From Bradyrhizobium guangdongense (GTDB lineage: Bacteria > Pseudomonadota > Alphaproteobacteria > Rhizobiales > Xanthobacteraceae): a stretch of DNA of 64,000 nucleotides. Shown here piece by piece: positions 45,336-53,933 of this stretch. Each line of letters opens with the position of its first letter. The first letter of the stretch is position 1. Location: contig NZ_CP030051.1 in the NCBI RefSeq assembly GCF_004114975.1, positions 3,534,001 through 3,598,000 on the forward strand. The letters are read 5' to 3'. The notes beneath the pieces were generated by a model that saw only the letters and a program-made list of their open reading frames with translations, was not told where the DNA came from and did no database searches. Position numbers and translations under genes: made by a program.

Positions 45336-46331
45336 ATGAGGCGGCGTGAATTCATTGCAGGAATAGCCGCGGCTGCGGCCGCGCCCTCTATCGTGGGTGC
45401 CCAGCCACCGAAGCGGCTGCACCGCGTCGGCGTGCTCGTAGGTCTCGCGGCCGATATCGACGTGCCGGTGGCCCGGGCTTTCCTGAAGCCCTTCCGTGAG
45501 GCTATGGGCAGAGCCGGGTGGGTCGAGGACGGTAATGTTCACATCGACTATCGCTTTGGCGGCGCGCTGTCCGATCTGGCCAATACCAAAGCATCGGCGG
45601 CTGAGCTCGTCGCGCTCGCGCCGGAGGTCATCTACGCCCAGGGCCTGCCGGCGACGCTGGCGCTGCGCCAGCAGACCACGACGATTCCCATCGTGTTCAC
45701 GCAGGTCATCGATCCCGTCGGTTTTAGACTCGCGGACAGCCTTGGGCATCCTGGCGGCAACGTGACGGGCTTCGTCACCTGGGATTTCGCCATCGGCGGC
45801 AAATGGATGGAGCTGTTGCGCGAGCTTGATCCAAAATTGGCCCGCGTTGCCATCCTCTTCAACCCGGAGACCGCGCCCTATGCGCCGGGCCTAGTCGTCG
45901 CTGCGAGGGATGCTGCATCTGGCGTCGAGGTCATCGAAATGCGGACGCACGATGACGCCGAGACCGAAGCTCAGCTCCAGGCATTCAGTCGCACGCCGAA
46001 CAGCAGCCTGCTCGTCATTCCCGAACCGTTCACCAACGGGCATCGCGACCACATCGTCGCGCAATGCGCCCGCTTTCGCGTACCGGCGCTGAACTCGGTG
46101 CTGGGCGCCGTCGATAGCGGGGCGCTGATGTCCTACACCTTCGTTTGGGACGAACTCGTCAGCGCCCCCGTCGACTACATCGATCGCATTTTGAAGGGCG
46201 CTTCGCCGCGCGATCTGCCGATCCAGGCGCCGCGTCGTTATGAGCTCGTCATCAACCTGAAGATGGCCAAGGCGCTCGGCTTGGACATGCCGCCAGCATT
46301 ACTCGCGCGTGCCGATCGCGTGATCGAATAG
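45336..46331 (+). CDS. orphan ABC substrate-binding protein (PF04392-like)
   Basis: 331 aa. Tat-type signal MRRREFIAGIAAAAAAPSIVGAQ, then ABC_sub_bind family sequence (VGVLVGLAADIDVPVARAFLKPFREAMGRAG in outline, FTQVIDPVGFRLADSLGHPGGNVTGF, VIPEPFTNGHRDHI). Members bind aromatic or other small molecules; such orphan genes are very numerous in Bradyrhizobium. No permease or ATPase nearby. Convergent with the ABC-F gene, 6 bp apart. ATG 45336 preferred over 45315 because the Tat arginines then start the protein. Confidence 0.88.
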   Translation: MRRREFIAGIAAAAAAPSIVGAQPPKRLHRVGVLVGLAADIDVPVARAFLKPFREAMGRAGWVEDGNVHIDYRFGGALSDLANTKASAAELVALAPEVIYAQGLPATLALRQQTTTIPIVFTQVIDPVGFRLADSLGHPGGNVTGFVTWDFAIGGKWMELLRELDPKLARVAILFNPETAPYAPGLVVAARDAASGVEVIEMRTHDDAETEAQLQAFSRTPNSSLLVIPEPFTNGHRDHIVAQCARFRVPALNSVLGAVDSGALMSYTFVWDELVSAPVDYIDRILKGASPRDLPIQAPRRYELVINLKMAKALGLDMPPALLARADRVIE

Positions 46332-46337
46332 AAGCTG

Positions 46338-48200
46338 CTACCCCGCCGCCTCGTCGAACTGCGCGCTCGCCTCGAGCCATTGCTCCTCCGCGCGCGCCAG
46401 CGCATCCGCCGCATTGGCGCGGGCCTTCGACAGCTGCGCCGCCTGCTTGGGATCGCGCGTGAAGATGTCGGGCAGGGCAAGCGCCGTGTCGATCTTGGCG
46501 ATGATCTCGGTGACGCGAGCGATCTCGGTCTCGGCTTCCGCGATGCGCTTCTTCAGCGAACCGCGATTGTCCGACTTCGGGCGCTGCGGCTTTTCGATTT
46601 GAGCGCTGCGCTCGCGCGGAGCGGGTTCGGCATTGCGCGAAGACAGCACCATGCGGCGGTAGTCGTCGAGGTCGCCGTCATAGTTGGTGACGGTGCGGTC
46701 GGCGACGATCCAGAGCCGGTCGGCGCAGGCCTCGATCAGATAGCGGTCGTGCGAGACCATGATGACAGCGCCCGGAAATTCGTTGATCGCTTCGGCCAGC
46801 GCGGCGCGGCTGTCGATGTCGAGATGGTTGGTCGGCTCGTCCAGGATGATCATGTTCGGGCCGAAAAAGGTGGCCAGCCCCAGCAGCAGCCGCGCCTTCT
46901 CGCCGCCCGAGAGCTGACCGGCCTTGGTATCGGCCGCCTTGCCGGAGAAGCCGATCGCGCCGGCGCGCGCCCGCACCTTGGCCTCAGGCGCATCGCCCAT
47001 CAGCTTGCGGACGTGATCATAGGTTGAGGCATCCTCGTTCAGCTCATCGAGCTGATGCTGGGCGAAATAGGCGATCGACAGCTTGTCGGCGCGCGTCACC
47101 TTGCCGGAGAAGGGGGCGAGGCGTCCGGCGAGGAGCTTGACCAGCGTCGACTTGCCATTGCCGTTGGCGCCGAGCAGCGCGATGCGGTCGTCATTGTCGA
47201 TGCGGAGCGTCACGCGGCTGAGCACCGGAGTCGCCGGATCGTAGCCGACGGAGGCGTTGTCGACCGCGATGATCGGCGGCGACAGCAGTTTTTCCGGCGC
47301 TGGAAAGCTGATCTCGCGCACGTCCTCCGTCACCAGTGCCGTGATCGGCTTCAGCCGCTCCAGCATCTTGACGCGGGACTGCGCCTGGCGCGCTTTCGAG
47401 GCCTTGGCCTTGAAGCGGTCGACGAAGGCTTGCAGGCGGGCGCGCTCGGCTTCCTGGCGCTTGACGGCCTTGGCGTCGAGCAGTTCGCGCGCGGCGCGCT
47501 GCTCCTCGAAGGAGGAGTAAGTGCCCTTGTAGAGTGTGAGCTTGCCGCGCTCCAGATGCAGGATCTGGTCGACCGAACTCTCCAACAGGTCGCGGTCGTG
47601 GCTGATCACGATCACGGTGCGTGGATAATGCGCAAGGTGATCCTCGAGCCACAGCGTTCCTTCGAGGTCGAGATAGTTGGTGGGCTCGTCGAGCAGCAGC
47701 AGGTCGGGCGCTGCGAACAGGGTCGCTGCCAGCGCGACGCGCATGCGCCAGCCGCCGGAGAATTCGGCGCAGGGACGCAGCTGGTCGGCGGCGGAAAAGC
47801 CGAGGCCGGACAGGATCGCGGCGGCACGGCTGGGCGCAGAATGCGCATCGATATCGACGAGGCGGGTCTGGATCTCGGCGATCCGGTGGGGATCGGTGGC
47901 GCTCTCGGCTTCAGCGAGCAGCGCGTCCCGCTCGAGGTCGGCCTTCAGTACAACTGAGATCAGGCTTTCCGGGCCGTTCGGGGCTTCCTGCGCCAGGCTG
48001 CCGACCCGCCAGCGCGGCGGCAGCGTCACCGAGCCGTGCTCGGCCGCGAGCTCACCGCGGATCACCTTGAACAGCGTCGATTTGCCGGTGCCGTTGCGCC
48101 CGACCATGCCGACGCGCGAGCCGGGCGTGATCTGCACGGAGCTGCTGTCGATCAGAAGGCGTCCGGCAAGGCGGACGGAGAGGTCGGTGATGGTGAGCAT
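46338..48200 (-). CDS. ABC-F family ATPase (Uup/EttA type)
   Basis: 620 aa with two ABC cassettes and no membrane segment. Cassette 1: Walker A GRNGTGKSTLFKV, signature FSGGWRMRVALA. Cassette 2: Walker A GANGNGKSTLVKLL, signature LSGGEKARLLLG, Walker B ILDEPTNHLDI. A charged inter-domain linker (ELLDAKAVKRQEAERARLQ) and a C-terminal coiled coil (RIAEAETEIARVTEIIA). ABC-F proteins act on ribosomes. Subtype (Uup, EttA, YheS) not decided. Confidence 0.93.
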   Translation of the reverse strand: MLTITDLSVRLAGRLLIDSSSVQITPGSRVGMVGRNGTGKSTLFKVIRGELAAEHGSVTLPPRWRVGSLAQEAPNGPESLISVVLKADLERDALLAEAESATDPHRIAEIQTRLVDIDAHSAPSRAAAILSGLGFSAADQLRPCAEFSGGWRMRVALAATLFAAPDLLLLDEPTNYLDLEGTLWLEDHLAHYPRTVIVISHDRDLLESSVDQILHLERGKLTLYKGTYSSFEEQRAARELLDAKAVKRQEAERARLQAFVDRFKAKASKARQAQSRVKMLERLKPITALVTEDVREISFPAPEKLLSPPIIAVDNASVGYDPATPVLSRVTLRIDNDDRIALLGANGNGKSTLVKLLAGRLAPFSGKVTRADKLSIAYFAQHQLDELNEDASTYDHVRKLMGDAPEAKVRARAGAIGFSGKAADTKAGQLSGGEKARLLLGLATFFGPNMIILDEPTNHLDIDSRAALAEAINEFPGAVIMVSHDRYLIEACADRLWIVADRTVTNYDGDLDDYRRMVLSSRNAEPAPRERSAQIEKPQRPKSDNRGSLKKRIAEAETEIARVTEIIAKIDTALALPDIFTRDPKQAAQLSKARANAADALARAEEQWLEASAQFDEAAG

Positions 48201-48257
48201 GCGGCCTTGTCACCGCAAGGCGCGGCGAACGCAACCGGTTTTTCTGTGAGCACCAGG

Positions 48258-48431
48258 TTAGTACGTATCGCGGTCGCGCTTCTGCAATTCGTTCAAGAGC
48301 TGCTCGAGATGCGTCGGCAGGCGCGGTTCGGGACGGAGACTCTGCTGCAGCCGCTCGCCTACGGCATCGCAAATCGAGCGGCTGGTGCGCCGGTCGATCT
48401 GTTCGCTGTCATTGGCAAAAAGGCCAGCCAT
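48258..48431 (-). CDS. 57-aa helical protein, NepR-like in outline
   Basis: ATG 48431. Sequence MAGLFANDSEQIDRRTSRSI, then CDAVGERLQQSLRPEPRLPTHLEQLLNELQKRDRDTY in part. The pattern of a charged start and an LP-x-HLEQLLNEL amphipathic helix resembles the end of NepR anti-sigma proteins, but no PhyR or EcfG gene is nearby and the match is only by eye. It follows no operon partner closely. Real gene likely; function not known. Confidence 0.5.
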   Translation of the reverse strand: MAGLFANDSEQIDRRTSRSICDAVGERLQQSLRPEPRLPTHLEQLLNELQKRDRDTY

Positions 48432-48561
48432 TTGTGGGTTCCGTATTTGCAAAGTAACGACACGGTACCAAGTCACAGGCCCCCGAAATGGTTTCGCCGC
48501 CGTGGCGAATGCCTGGCATTCTAGTAAAAATTGTATGAATCCGTCGCCCTGCCTAAATACA

Positions 48562-48590
48562 AGGCCCCGGCGGGGGGATCGCCGGGGCCT
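48562..48590 (-). terminator. terminator of the Gly/Trp-rich gene
   Basis: AGGCCCCGGC (48562-48571), loop, GCCGGGGCCT (48581-48590), 10-bp perfect stem. Leftward it is followed by TTGTATTT. It sits 55 bp past the stop of the gene at 48645 and is the expected 3' end. Confidence 0.7.
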
Positions 48591-48644
48591 CTCTTGGAAG
48601 GTGCCGCAGGGGGGGAACGACACCTCAGGAAGTTATTTGGGGGC

Positions 48645-48908
48645 TCAGTAGCAGCGGTTGATCAGCCGCCAGCGGGGTCCCCAGGGGGTCGGGACCAGCC
48701 GGCGCACATAGCAGCCGCCGTATCCGTAAGCGACGGGAGCAGCATAGAAGCGCGGTCCGCCCCAGCCGTAACCGTAGCCGTGATGCCAACCGCCCCAACC
48801 GCCGTGCCAGCCCCAGCCGCCATGCCAGTGAGCGGAGGCGGAGGTGGGAGCCAGCGCGGCACCCAGAGCGACCGCGGCGACTGCAGCGAGCGAAAGTTTC
48901 CTCAACAT
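48645..48908 (-). CDS. Gly/Trp/His-rich small secreted protein
   Basis: 87 aa. Signal peptide MLRKLSLAAVAAVALGAALAPTSASA, then a stretch rich in His, Gly, Trp and Tyr (HWHGGWGWHGGWGGWHHGYG) and a C-terminal part with CYVRRLVPTPWGPRWRLINRC, which has two Cys suited to a disulfide. Similar peptides are frequent in Rhizobiales. ATG at 48908 with GGAGATCACC. Possibly metal-binding through the His-rich part (inference). Confidence 0.75.
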   Translation of the reverse strand: MLRKLSLAAVAAVALGAALAPTSASAHWHGGWGWHGGWGGWHHGYGYGWGGPRFYAAPVAYGYGGCYVRRLVPTPWGPRWRLINRCY

Positions 48909-49221
48909 GGTGATCTCCTCAAGACTGCCGGCGCGGGCTATCGCGTCGATGGAAAGGCCTCCGAAACGGTCAGCCTCGGGGAGGAGGCTTTTGGTTTCGA
49001 CAGGCCCCACATTACGCCGGTCAGGCTGAACCAAACCCTGACGAAGCTTTCAGATTGGGTTCATCTGGGTGAAATCGTTGTAATCCATGTTGGAATCACC
49101 ACTTGGACCCTGCGGCGAAGCGCCCGTGAAGGCCGTTCCGGCGGTCGCTTGCCGGATCGCGAAGGCGCCGATATAAGCCCGGCAACTTCGAACCACCTTT
49201 TTTCTCTTCAAGGACACGATC
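48909..49221. other. 313-bp gap between Gly/Trp-rich gene and ndk
   Basis: Divergent upstream regions of the small secreted protein and ndk. No gene is convincing: longer frames here are antisense or lack ribosome binding sites. Promoters must lie here for both genes but I could not assign hexamers. The ndk binding site AAGGACACG lies at 49209-49217. Confidence 0.4.
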
Positions 49222-49644
49222 ATGGCCATCGAACGCACTTTCTCGATCATCAAGCCCGACGCGACCGCGCGCAACCTGACCGGCGCCGTGAACGCCGTGA
49301 TCGAGAAGGCGGGCCTGCGCATCGTCGCGCAGAAGCGCATCCGCATGACCAAGGACCAGGCCGAGACCTTCTACGCCGTCCACAAGGCGCGTCCCTTCTT
49401 TGGCGAGCTCGTCGAGTTCATGACGTCCGGCCCGGTCGTGGTCCAGGTGCTGGAAGGCGAGAACGCCGTCGCCAAATATCGCGACGTCATGGGTGCGACC
49501 GATCCGTCCAAGGCGGCCGACGGCACCATCCGCAAGCTCTACGCCAAGTCGATCGGCGAGAACTCCGCGCACGGCTCGGACGCTCCGGAGACCGCCGCGA
49601 TTGAGATCGCGCAGTTCTTCTCGGGCAACGAGATCGTCGGCTGA
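49222..49644 (+). CDS. ndk: nucleoside diphosphate kinase
   Basis: 140 aa enzyme that balances nucleoside triphosphate pools. Signature: N-terminal [17 protein letters not shown] and the active-site His in [13 protein letters not shown], with [24 protein letters not shown] in outline. Normal length; clear AAGGACACG ribosome binding site. Followed after 41 bp by the TerC gene in the same direction. Confidence 0.97.
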   Translation: MAIERTFSIIKPDATARNLTGAVNAVIEKAGLRIVAQKRIRMTKDQAETFYAVHKARPFFGELVEFMTSGPVVVQVLEGENAVAKYRDVMGATDPSKAADGTIRKLYAKSIGENSAHGSDAPETAAIEIAQFFSGNEIVG

Positions 49645-49685
49645 TCCAGCCGGTGAATTAAGTCGACGGGGCGAAAGGACTTGTT

Positions 49686-50546
49686 GTGAACTGGCTCTGG
49701 CAGGCCTTCGATCCCGCCACGATCGGAGCATTCTTCACCCAGTTCCGCAATGAGATGGCCGAACCGACCTTCTGGATTGCGGTCGGTAAGATCATCTGGA
49801 TCAACGTCCTTTTGTCCGGCGACAACGCGCTGGTGATCGCGCTCGCCTGCCGCGGCCTGAAGCCGCGGCACCGGCTGTGGGGCATGGTGCTCGGTGCGGG
49901 CGCCGCGGTGCTGCTGCGGATCATCTTCACCGGCATCGTCGCAAGCCTGATGGGGCTGCCTTACCTCAAGCTGATCGGCGGCCTCGCGCTGATCGTGATC
50001 GCTGCAAAACTGCTGGTGCCGGAAAACGAGGACGAGGACGACGTCGAGTCGGCCTCGCATCTGTGGCAGGCGGTGCAGATCGTCGTCGTCGCCGACATCA
50101 TCATGAGCCTGGACAACGTCATTGCGGTGGCGGCCGCCGCCAATGGCAGCGTGCCGCTTCTGGTGCTCGGCCTTGCCATCAGCGTGCCGTTGATCGTCGC
50201 CGGTGCGGCGCTGATCATGGCTCTGCTCTCGAAACTGCCGATCCTGGTTTGGGCCGGTGCGGCGCTGCTCGGCTGGATCGCGGGCGAGGTGATCGCGACC
50301 GATCCCGGCATCGCACCGAGGCTGCATTTCCTGTCGGAGGGCTCGTTCGGCGCGTCACTGGACAAGATGCTCGGTAGCCTTCACATCCCGGCGCAATTCG
50401 CTCATGGCGGTGGCGCCGAATATCTCTGCGCCACACTCGGCGTCATCGTCGTGTTGTTTGTCGGCTCGGTCTGGCGCCGGCGCAGCCTCAGCGCGGCTGC
50501 ACTCGAGGCCTCCGAACGGCACGCCAAGGCGTCGGCTGAAGGTTAG
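49686..50546 (+). CDS. TerC family integral membrane protein
   Basis: 286 aa from GTG 49686. Seven to eight hydrophobic segments with the TerC acidic motifs SGDNALVIALAC and IIMSLDNVIAVAAAANG, the two Asp-containing membrane helices of the family. Members are linked to tellurite resistance and manganese efflux and to metal loading of exported enzymes; here it lies beside a heavy-metal RND operon, but on the other strand, ending 4 bp from the DUF3240 gene. Confidence 0.9.
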   Translation: MNWLWQAFDPATIGAFFTQFRNEMAEPTFWIAVGKIIWINVLLSGDNALVIALACRGLKPRHRLWGMVLGAGAAVLLRIIFTGIVASLMGLPYLKLIGGLALIVIAAKLLVPENEDEDDVESASHLWQAVQIVVVADIIMSLDNVIAVAAAANGSVPLLVLGLAISVPLIVAGAALIMALLSKLPILVWAGAALLGWIAGEVIATDPGIAPRLHFLSEGSFGASLDKMLGSLHIPAQFAHGGGAEYLCATLGVIVVLFVGSVWRRRSLSAAALEASERHAKASAEG

Positions 50547-50550
50547 TCGT

Positions 50551-50862
50551 TCAGTCGATGATGCCGAAGTCCGTCACCGGCGTCGCCCAATAGACGAGTC
50601 TGGTTCCAGCAAACGAAACCCTGATCCGGTCGAGCAGGCGCGTCGAATCATCCTGCAGCACTATGACCTGCACCATGGCTTGATCGGCGTGGCCCTGGAC
50701 GCGTTCGGCCGCCGTGTGCAGTCGGACTTCGCCGCCGTGGCCGGCGGCGTGCGAGGCCGTGAAGCCCGAGACAAGGTCGCTTTGTTCGGCGAGATAGTCG
50801 AACACCTCTTCCCTGAGCCGATGTGGCACAATCAGCGTGAGGCAGACCTTCTGGTCGGTCAT
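50551..50862 (-). CDS. DUF3240 family protein
   Basis: 103 aa with the PII-like fold expected of DUF3240: MTDQKVCLTLIVPHRLREEVFDYLAEQSDLVSGFT in outline, ending FAGTRLVYWATPVTDFGIID. Such genes lie at the end of heavy-metal RND operons. Its ATG overlaps the RND pump stop by 4 bp (ATGA at 50859-50862), so expression is coupled. Probably cytosolic and may sense or buffer metal, by context only. Confidence 0.82.
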   Translation of the reverse strand: MTDQKVCLTLIVPHRLREEVFDYLAEQSDLVSGFTASHAAGHGGEVRLHTAAERVQGHADQAMVQVIVLQDDSTRLLDRIRVSFAGTRLVYWATPVTDFGIID

Positions 50863-53800
50863 TTGGCCACCTTCGACGTGCCGCCGTAGCGGCGGTACAG
50901 GATCGGCAGAAGGATCAGCGTCAGCACCGTCGAGGACAACAGGCCTCCGATCACGACGACGGCAAGCGGTCGCTGGACCTCGGACCCCGGACCCGAGGCA
51001 AACAGCAGCGGGATCAGACCAAGCGCCGTGATGCTCGCGGTCATCAGCACCGGCCGCAGCCTGCGCATGGCGCCTTCGACCACGATGCGATGTTCGCTCA
51101 GGCCGTGTGCGCGCAGTTGATTGAAGTAGGAGACCAGGACCACGCCATTGAGGACGGCGATCCCAAGCAGTGCGATGAACCCGACCGAGGCCGGCACCGA
51201 GAGATACTCGCCGGTGACGACCAGCGCGAAGACGCCGCCGATCAGGGCGAAGGGAATGTTCACGAGCACCAACAAAGCCTGGCGAATGGCGCCGAACGTG
51301 GTGAAGAGCAGGACGAAGATCAGGCCGATCGCGACGGGAACGACCACCGACAGGCGTGCCGAGGCACGTTGCTGGTTCTCGAACTGTCCGCCCCAGGTCA
51401 GCCGATAGCCGTCCGGCAGTTGCAGTTCCGCCGCAACCTTCTGGCGGGCCGCTTCGACAAAGCCCACCATGTCCCGGCCTCGGACATTGGCCCGAACCAC
51501 GCTCATGCGAGCGCCGTCTTCGCGGTCGATCTTGACCGGGCCGTCCACGCGTTGAATGCGGGCAACCTGCGACAGCGCGACGTGCTGCCCCGATGCGAGC
51601 GTCAGCGGAAGGCTCGCGAGCAGCGTGGGCGCCTCCCTGGTCGTCTTGCTGCCACGGACGAGAATGGGTGTGCGGCGTCCTTCCTCGAGCGCGGTGCCGA
51701 TCGTTCGCCCCTCGATTTGAGTGCGCAGCGAATTGGCGATGGCATCAACCGTGAGGCCGAGACGTCCGGCCTCCATTCGATTGACGGACACCGTATAATA
51801 CTGCGCGCCTTCGTTGAGCGTCGTGTAGACGTCCTCTGCGCCATCGATGCTGGACAGGATGGCCGACAACTTTGCCGCGGCTTCGTTCAGCCTGGCGATG
51901 TCAGGGCCGAAGATCTTGACCGCGACGTCGCCACGCACGCCGCTGATCATCTCCTGGACGCGCATGTCGATGGGTTGGGTAAAGCTGAGCGAGATGCCGG
52001 GAAAGCCGGAGAGAACCTCACGCAAATTCTGCAGCAGGGCCTCTCGATCGTGGGTCTGTCTCTCGGCAGCCGGCTTCAGCACGAGGAACGTGTCGGTCTG
52101 ATTGGGGCCCATGGGATCGAGGCCGAGCTCGTCGGATCCGGTCCGCGCGACAATGCCGGCAATGTCAGGCACTGTGAGGAGTGCGGCCTGCAGCCTTCGG
52201 TTCATCGCAAGCGACTCGTCGAGATTGACCGAAGGGAGCGTTTCCACGCTGACGATGACGTCGCCTTCGTCCATCGTCGGCATGAAGGTCTTGCCGAGCT
52301 TCGTATAGGCAAAGCCTGCGGCGAGCAGGGCGACCAGCGCCGCAGCCATCACCTTGCGCTCGTTGCGCAAGGCCCAGTCCAGTGCCGGCGCATAGACGCG
52401 CTGGGCGGCACGAACGATCAGGGGATCGCCATGCGAGGCCGACCTGAGCAGGAAGGACGTCGCGACCGGAATCACGGTGAGCGCAAGCAGCAGCGAGCCG
52501 GCAAGCGCGAAAATGATCGCGAGCGCGACCGGGATGAACAGCTTCCCCTCGAGGCCCTGGAGCGTCAGCAGGGGGACGAACACGATGATGATGATGAGGA
52601 CGCCCGAAGCCACCGGCTCCAGCACCTCGCAAACCGAGCGGTAGATCAGGTGGATCAGCGGTGCCGTCTTGCCGGGTTCGTGCTTGCCGAGATTGCCGAC
52701 AATGTTCTCGACCACGACGACGAGCGCGTCGATCAACATGCCGATCGCGATCGCAAGTCCGCCGAGGCTCATCAGGTTGGCGGACATCCCCACCAGCCGC
52801 ATGACAATCAGCGCAATGACGATGGCGAGCGGCAGGCTGAGGGCAATCACCAGGGAGGCCCGCCAGTTGCCGAGGAAAAGCAGCAGAAGCACAATGACGA
52901 GGGCGGTGGCCTCGCCGAGCGCGCGCACGACGGTTCCCACAGCGCGATCGACCAGGCGGCTGCGGTCGTAGAATACGTTGATCGAAACGCTCTTCGGCAG
53001 CGAGGGTTGCAGCTCCGCAAGGCGGGCCCGCACGTCGCGGACGAGCTGGCCCGCGTTGGCGCCGCGCAAACCGAGCACGAGTCCCTCGACGGTTTCGCCG
53101 CGCCCGTTCGACGTGACCGCACCATAACGTGTCAGCGTCCCGACTTTGACGCTCGCGACGTCGTTGACGAGGATCGGCACCCCCTCGCGCGTGTCCACGA
53201 CGATGCCCTTGATGTCCTCGATCGAGCGGATGCTGCCTTCGATCCGCACCAGGGCGCTGTCCTCGCCCTGGTTCACCCGCCCGGCGCCGTCGTTGCGGCT
53301 GTTGGCCTCGATCGCCCGGCGAAACAGGTCGTAGGAGATGCCACGGGCGGCCAGCGCGTCGTTGCGCGGAACGATCTCGAACGCGCGCACGTATCCGCCC
53401 AGCGCGTTGACGTCCGCAACGCCGGGGACCGTGCGCAGGGCCGGTCGGATCACCCAGTCGAGCAGGGTGCGGCGCTCGGCGAGCGAAAGCTCGTCGCTGT
53501 CGATCGTGAACATGAACATTTCGCCGAGAGGGCTGGTGATCGGGGCAAGGCCGCCGCTCACTCCGTCAGGAAAATCGCGCGAGATGTTCGACAGCCGTTC
53601 CGAGACCTGGTTCCGCGCCCAATAGATGTCGGTGCCGTCTTCGAAATCGACGGTGATATCGGCCAAAGCGTATTTCGTGGTCGAACGCAGGATCTTCTTG
53701 TTCGGCAATCCGAGCAGCTCGAGTTCGACGGGCACCGTGATGCGCTGCTCGACCTCTTCGGGAGTGAGGCCGGGCGCCTTCATGATGATCTTGACCTGGA

Positions 53801-53933
53801 CTGGCGAAACGTCGGGGAACGCATCGATCGGCAGGCTGGGCAACAGGACGGCGCCGGCCCCGATCAACAGCAACACGCTCAGCAAGACGAACAGCCGCTG
53901 CGAAAGCGCGAATGCGACCAGGCGCCGGAGCAT
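50859..53933 (-). CDS. heavy-metal efflux RND pump (CzcA/CusA type)
   Basis: 1024 aa with twelve membrane segments expected, two large periplasmic loops, and HME-RND features: DFEDGTDIYWARNQVSERL early and an Asp/Glu pair in the fourth helix region GGLAIAIGMLIDALVVVVENIV. The helix-4 motif is closer to CusA than to CzcA in my reading, so substrate (copper/silver or cobalt/zinc) is unresolved. Starts directly after the adaptor stop (TAAATG). Confidence 0.93.
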   Translation of the reverse strand: MLRRLVAFALSQRLFVLLSVLLLIGAGAVLLPSLPIDAFPDVSPVQVKIIMKAPGLTPEEVEQRITVPVELELLGLPNKKILRSTTKYALADITVDFEDGTDIYWARNQVSERLSNISRDFPDGVSGGLAPITSPLGEMFMFTIDSDELSLAERRTLLDWVIRPALRTVPGVADVNALGGYVRAFEIVPRNDALAARGISYDLFRRAIEANSRNDGAGRVNQGEDSALVRIEGSIRSIEDIKGIVVDTREGVPILVNDVASVKVGTLTRYGAVTSNGRGETVEGLVLGLRGANAGQLVRDVRARLAELQPSLPKSVSINVFYDRSRLVDRAVGTVVRALGEATALVIVLLLLFLGNWRASLVIALSLPLAIVIALIVMRLVGMSANLMSLGGLAIAIGMLIDALVVVVENIVGNLGKHEPGKTAPLIHLIYRSVCEVLEPVASGVLIIIIVFVPLLTLQGLEGKLFIPVALAIIFALAGSLLLALTVIPVATSFLLRSASHGDPLIVRAAQRVYAPALDWALRNERKVMAAALVALLAAGFAYTKLGKTFMPTMDEGDVIVSVETLPSVNLDESLAMNRRLQAALLTVPDIAGIVARTGSDELGLDPMGPNQTDTFLVLKPAAERQTHDREALLQNLREVLSGFPGISLSFTQPIDMRVQEMISGVRGDVAVKIFGPDIARLNEAAAKLSAILSSIDGAEDVYTTLNEGAQYYTVSVNRMEAGRLGLTVDAIANSLRTQIEGRTIGTALEEGRRTPILVRGSKTTREAPTLLASLPLTLASGQHVALSQVARIQRVDGPVKIDREDGARMSVVRANVRGRDMVGFVEAARQKVAAELQLPDGYRLTWGGQFENQQRASARLSVVVPVAIGLIFVLLFTTFGAIRQALLVLVNIPFALIGGVFALVVTGEYLSVPASVGFIALLGIAVLNGVVLVSYFNQLRAHGLSEHRIVVEGAMRRLRPVLMTASITALGLIPLLFASGPGSEVQRPLAVVVIGGLLSSTVLTLILLPILYRRYGGTSKVAK

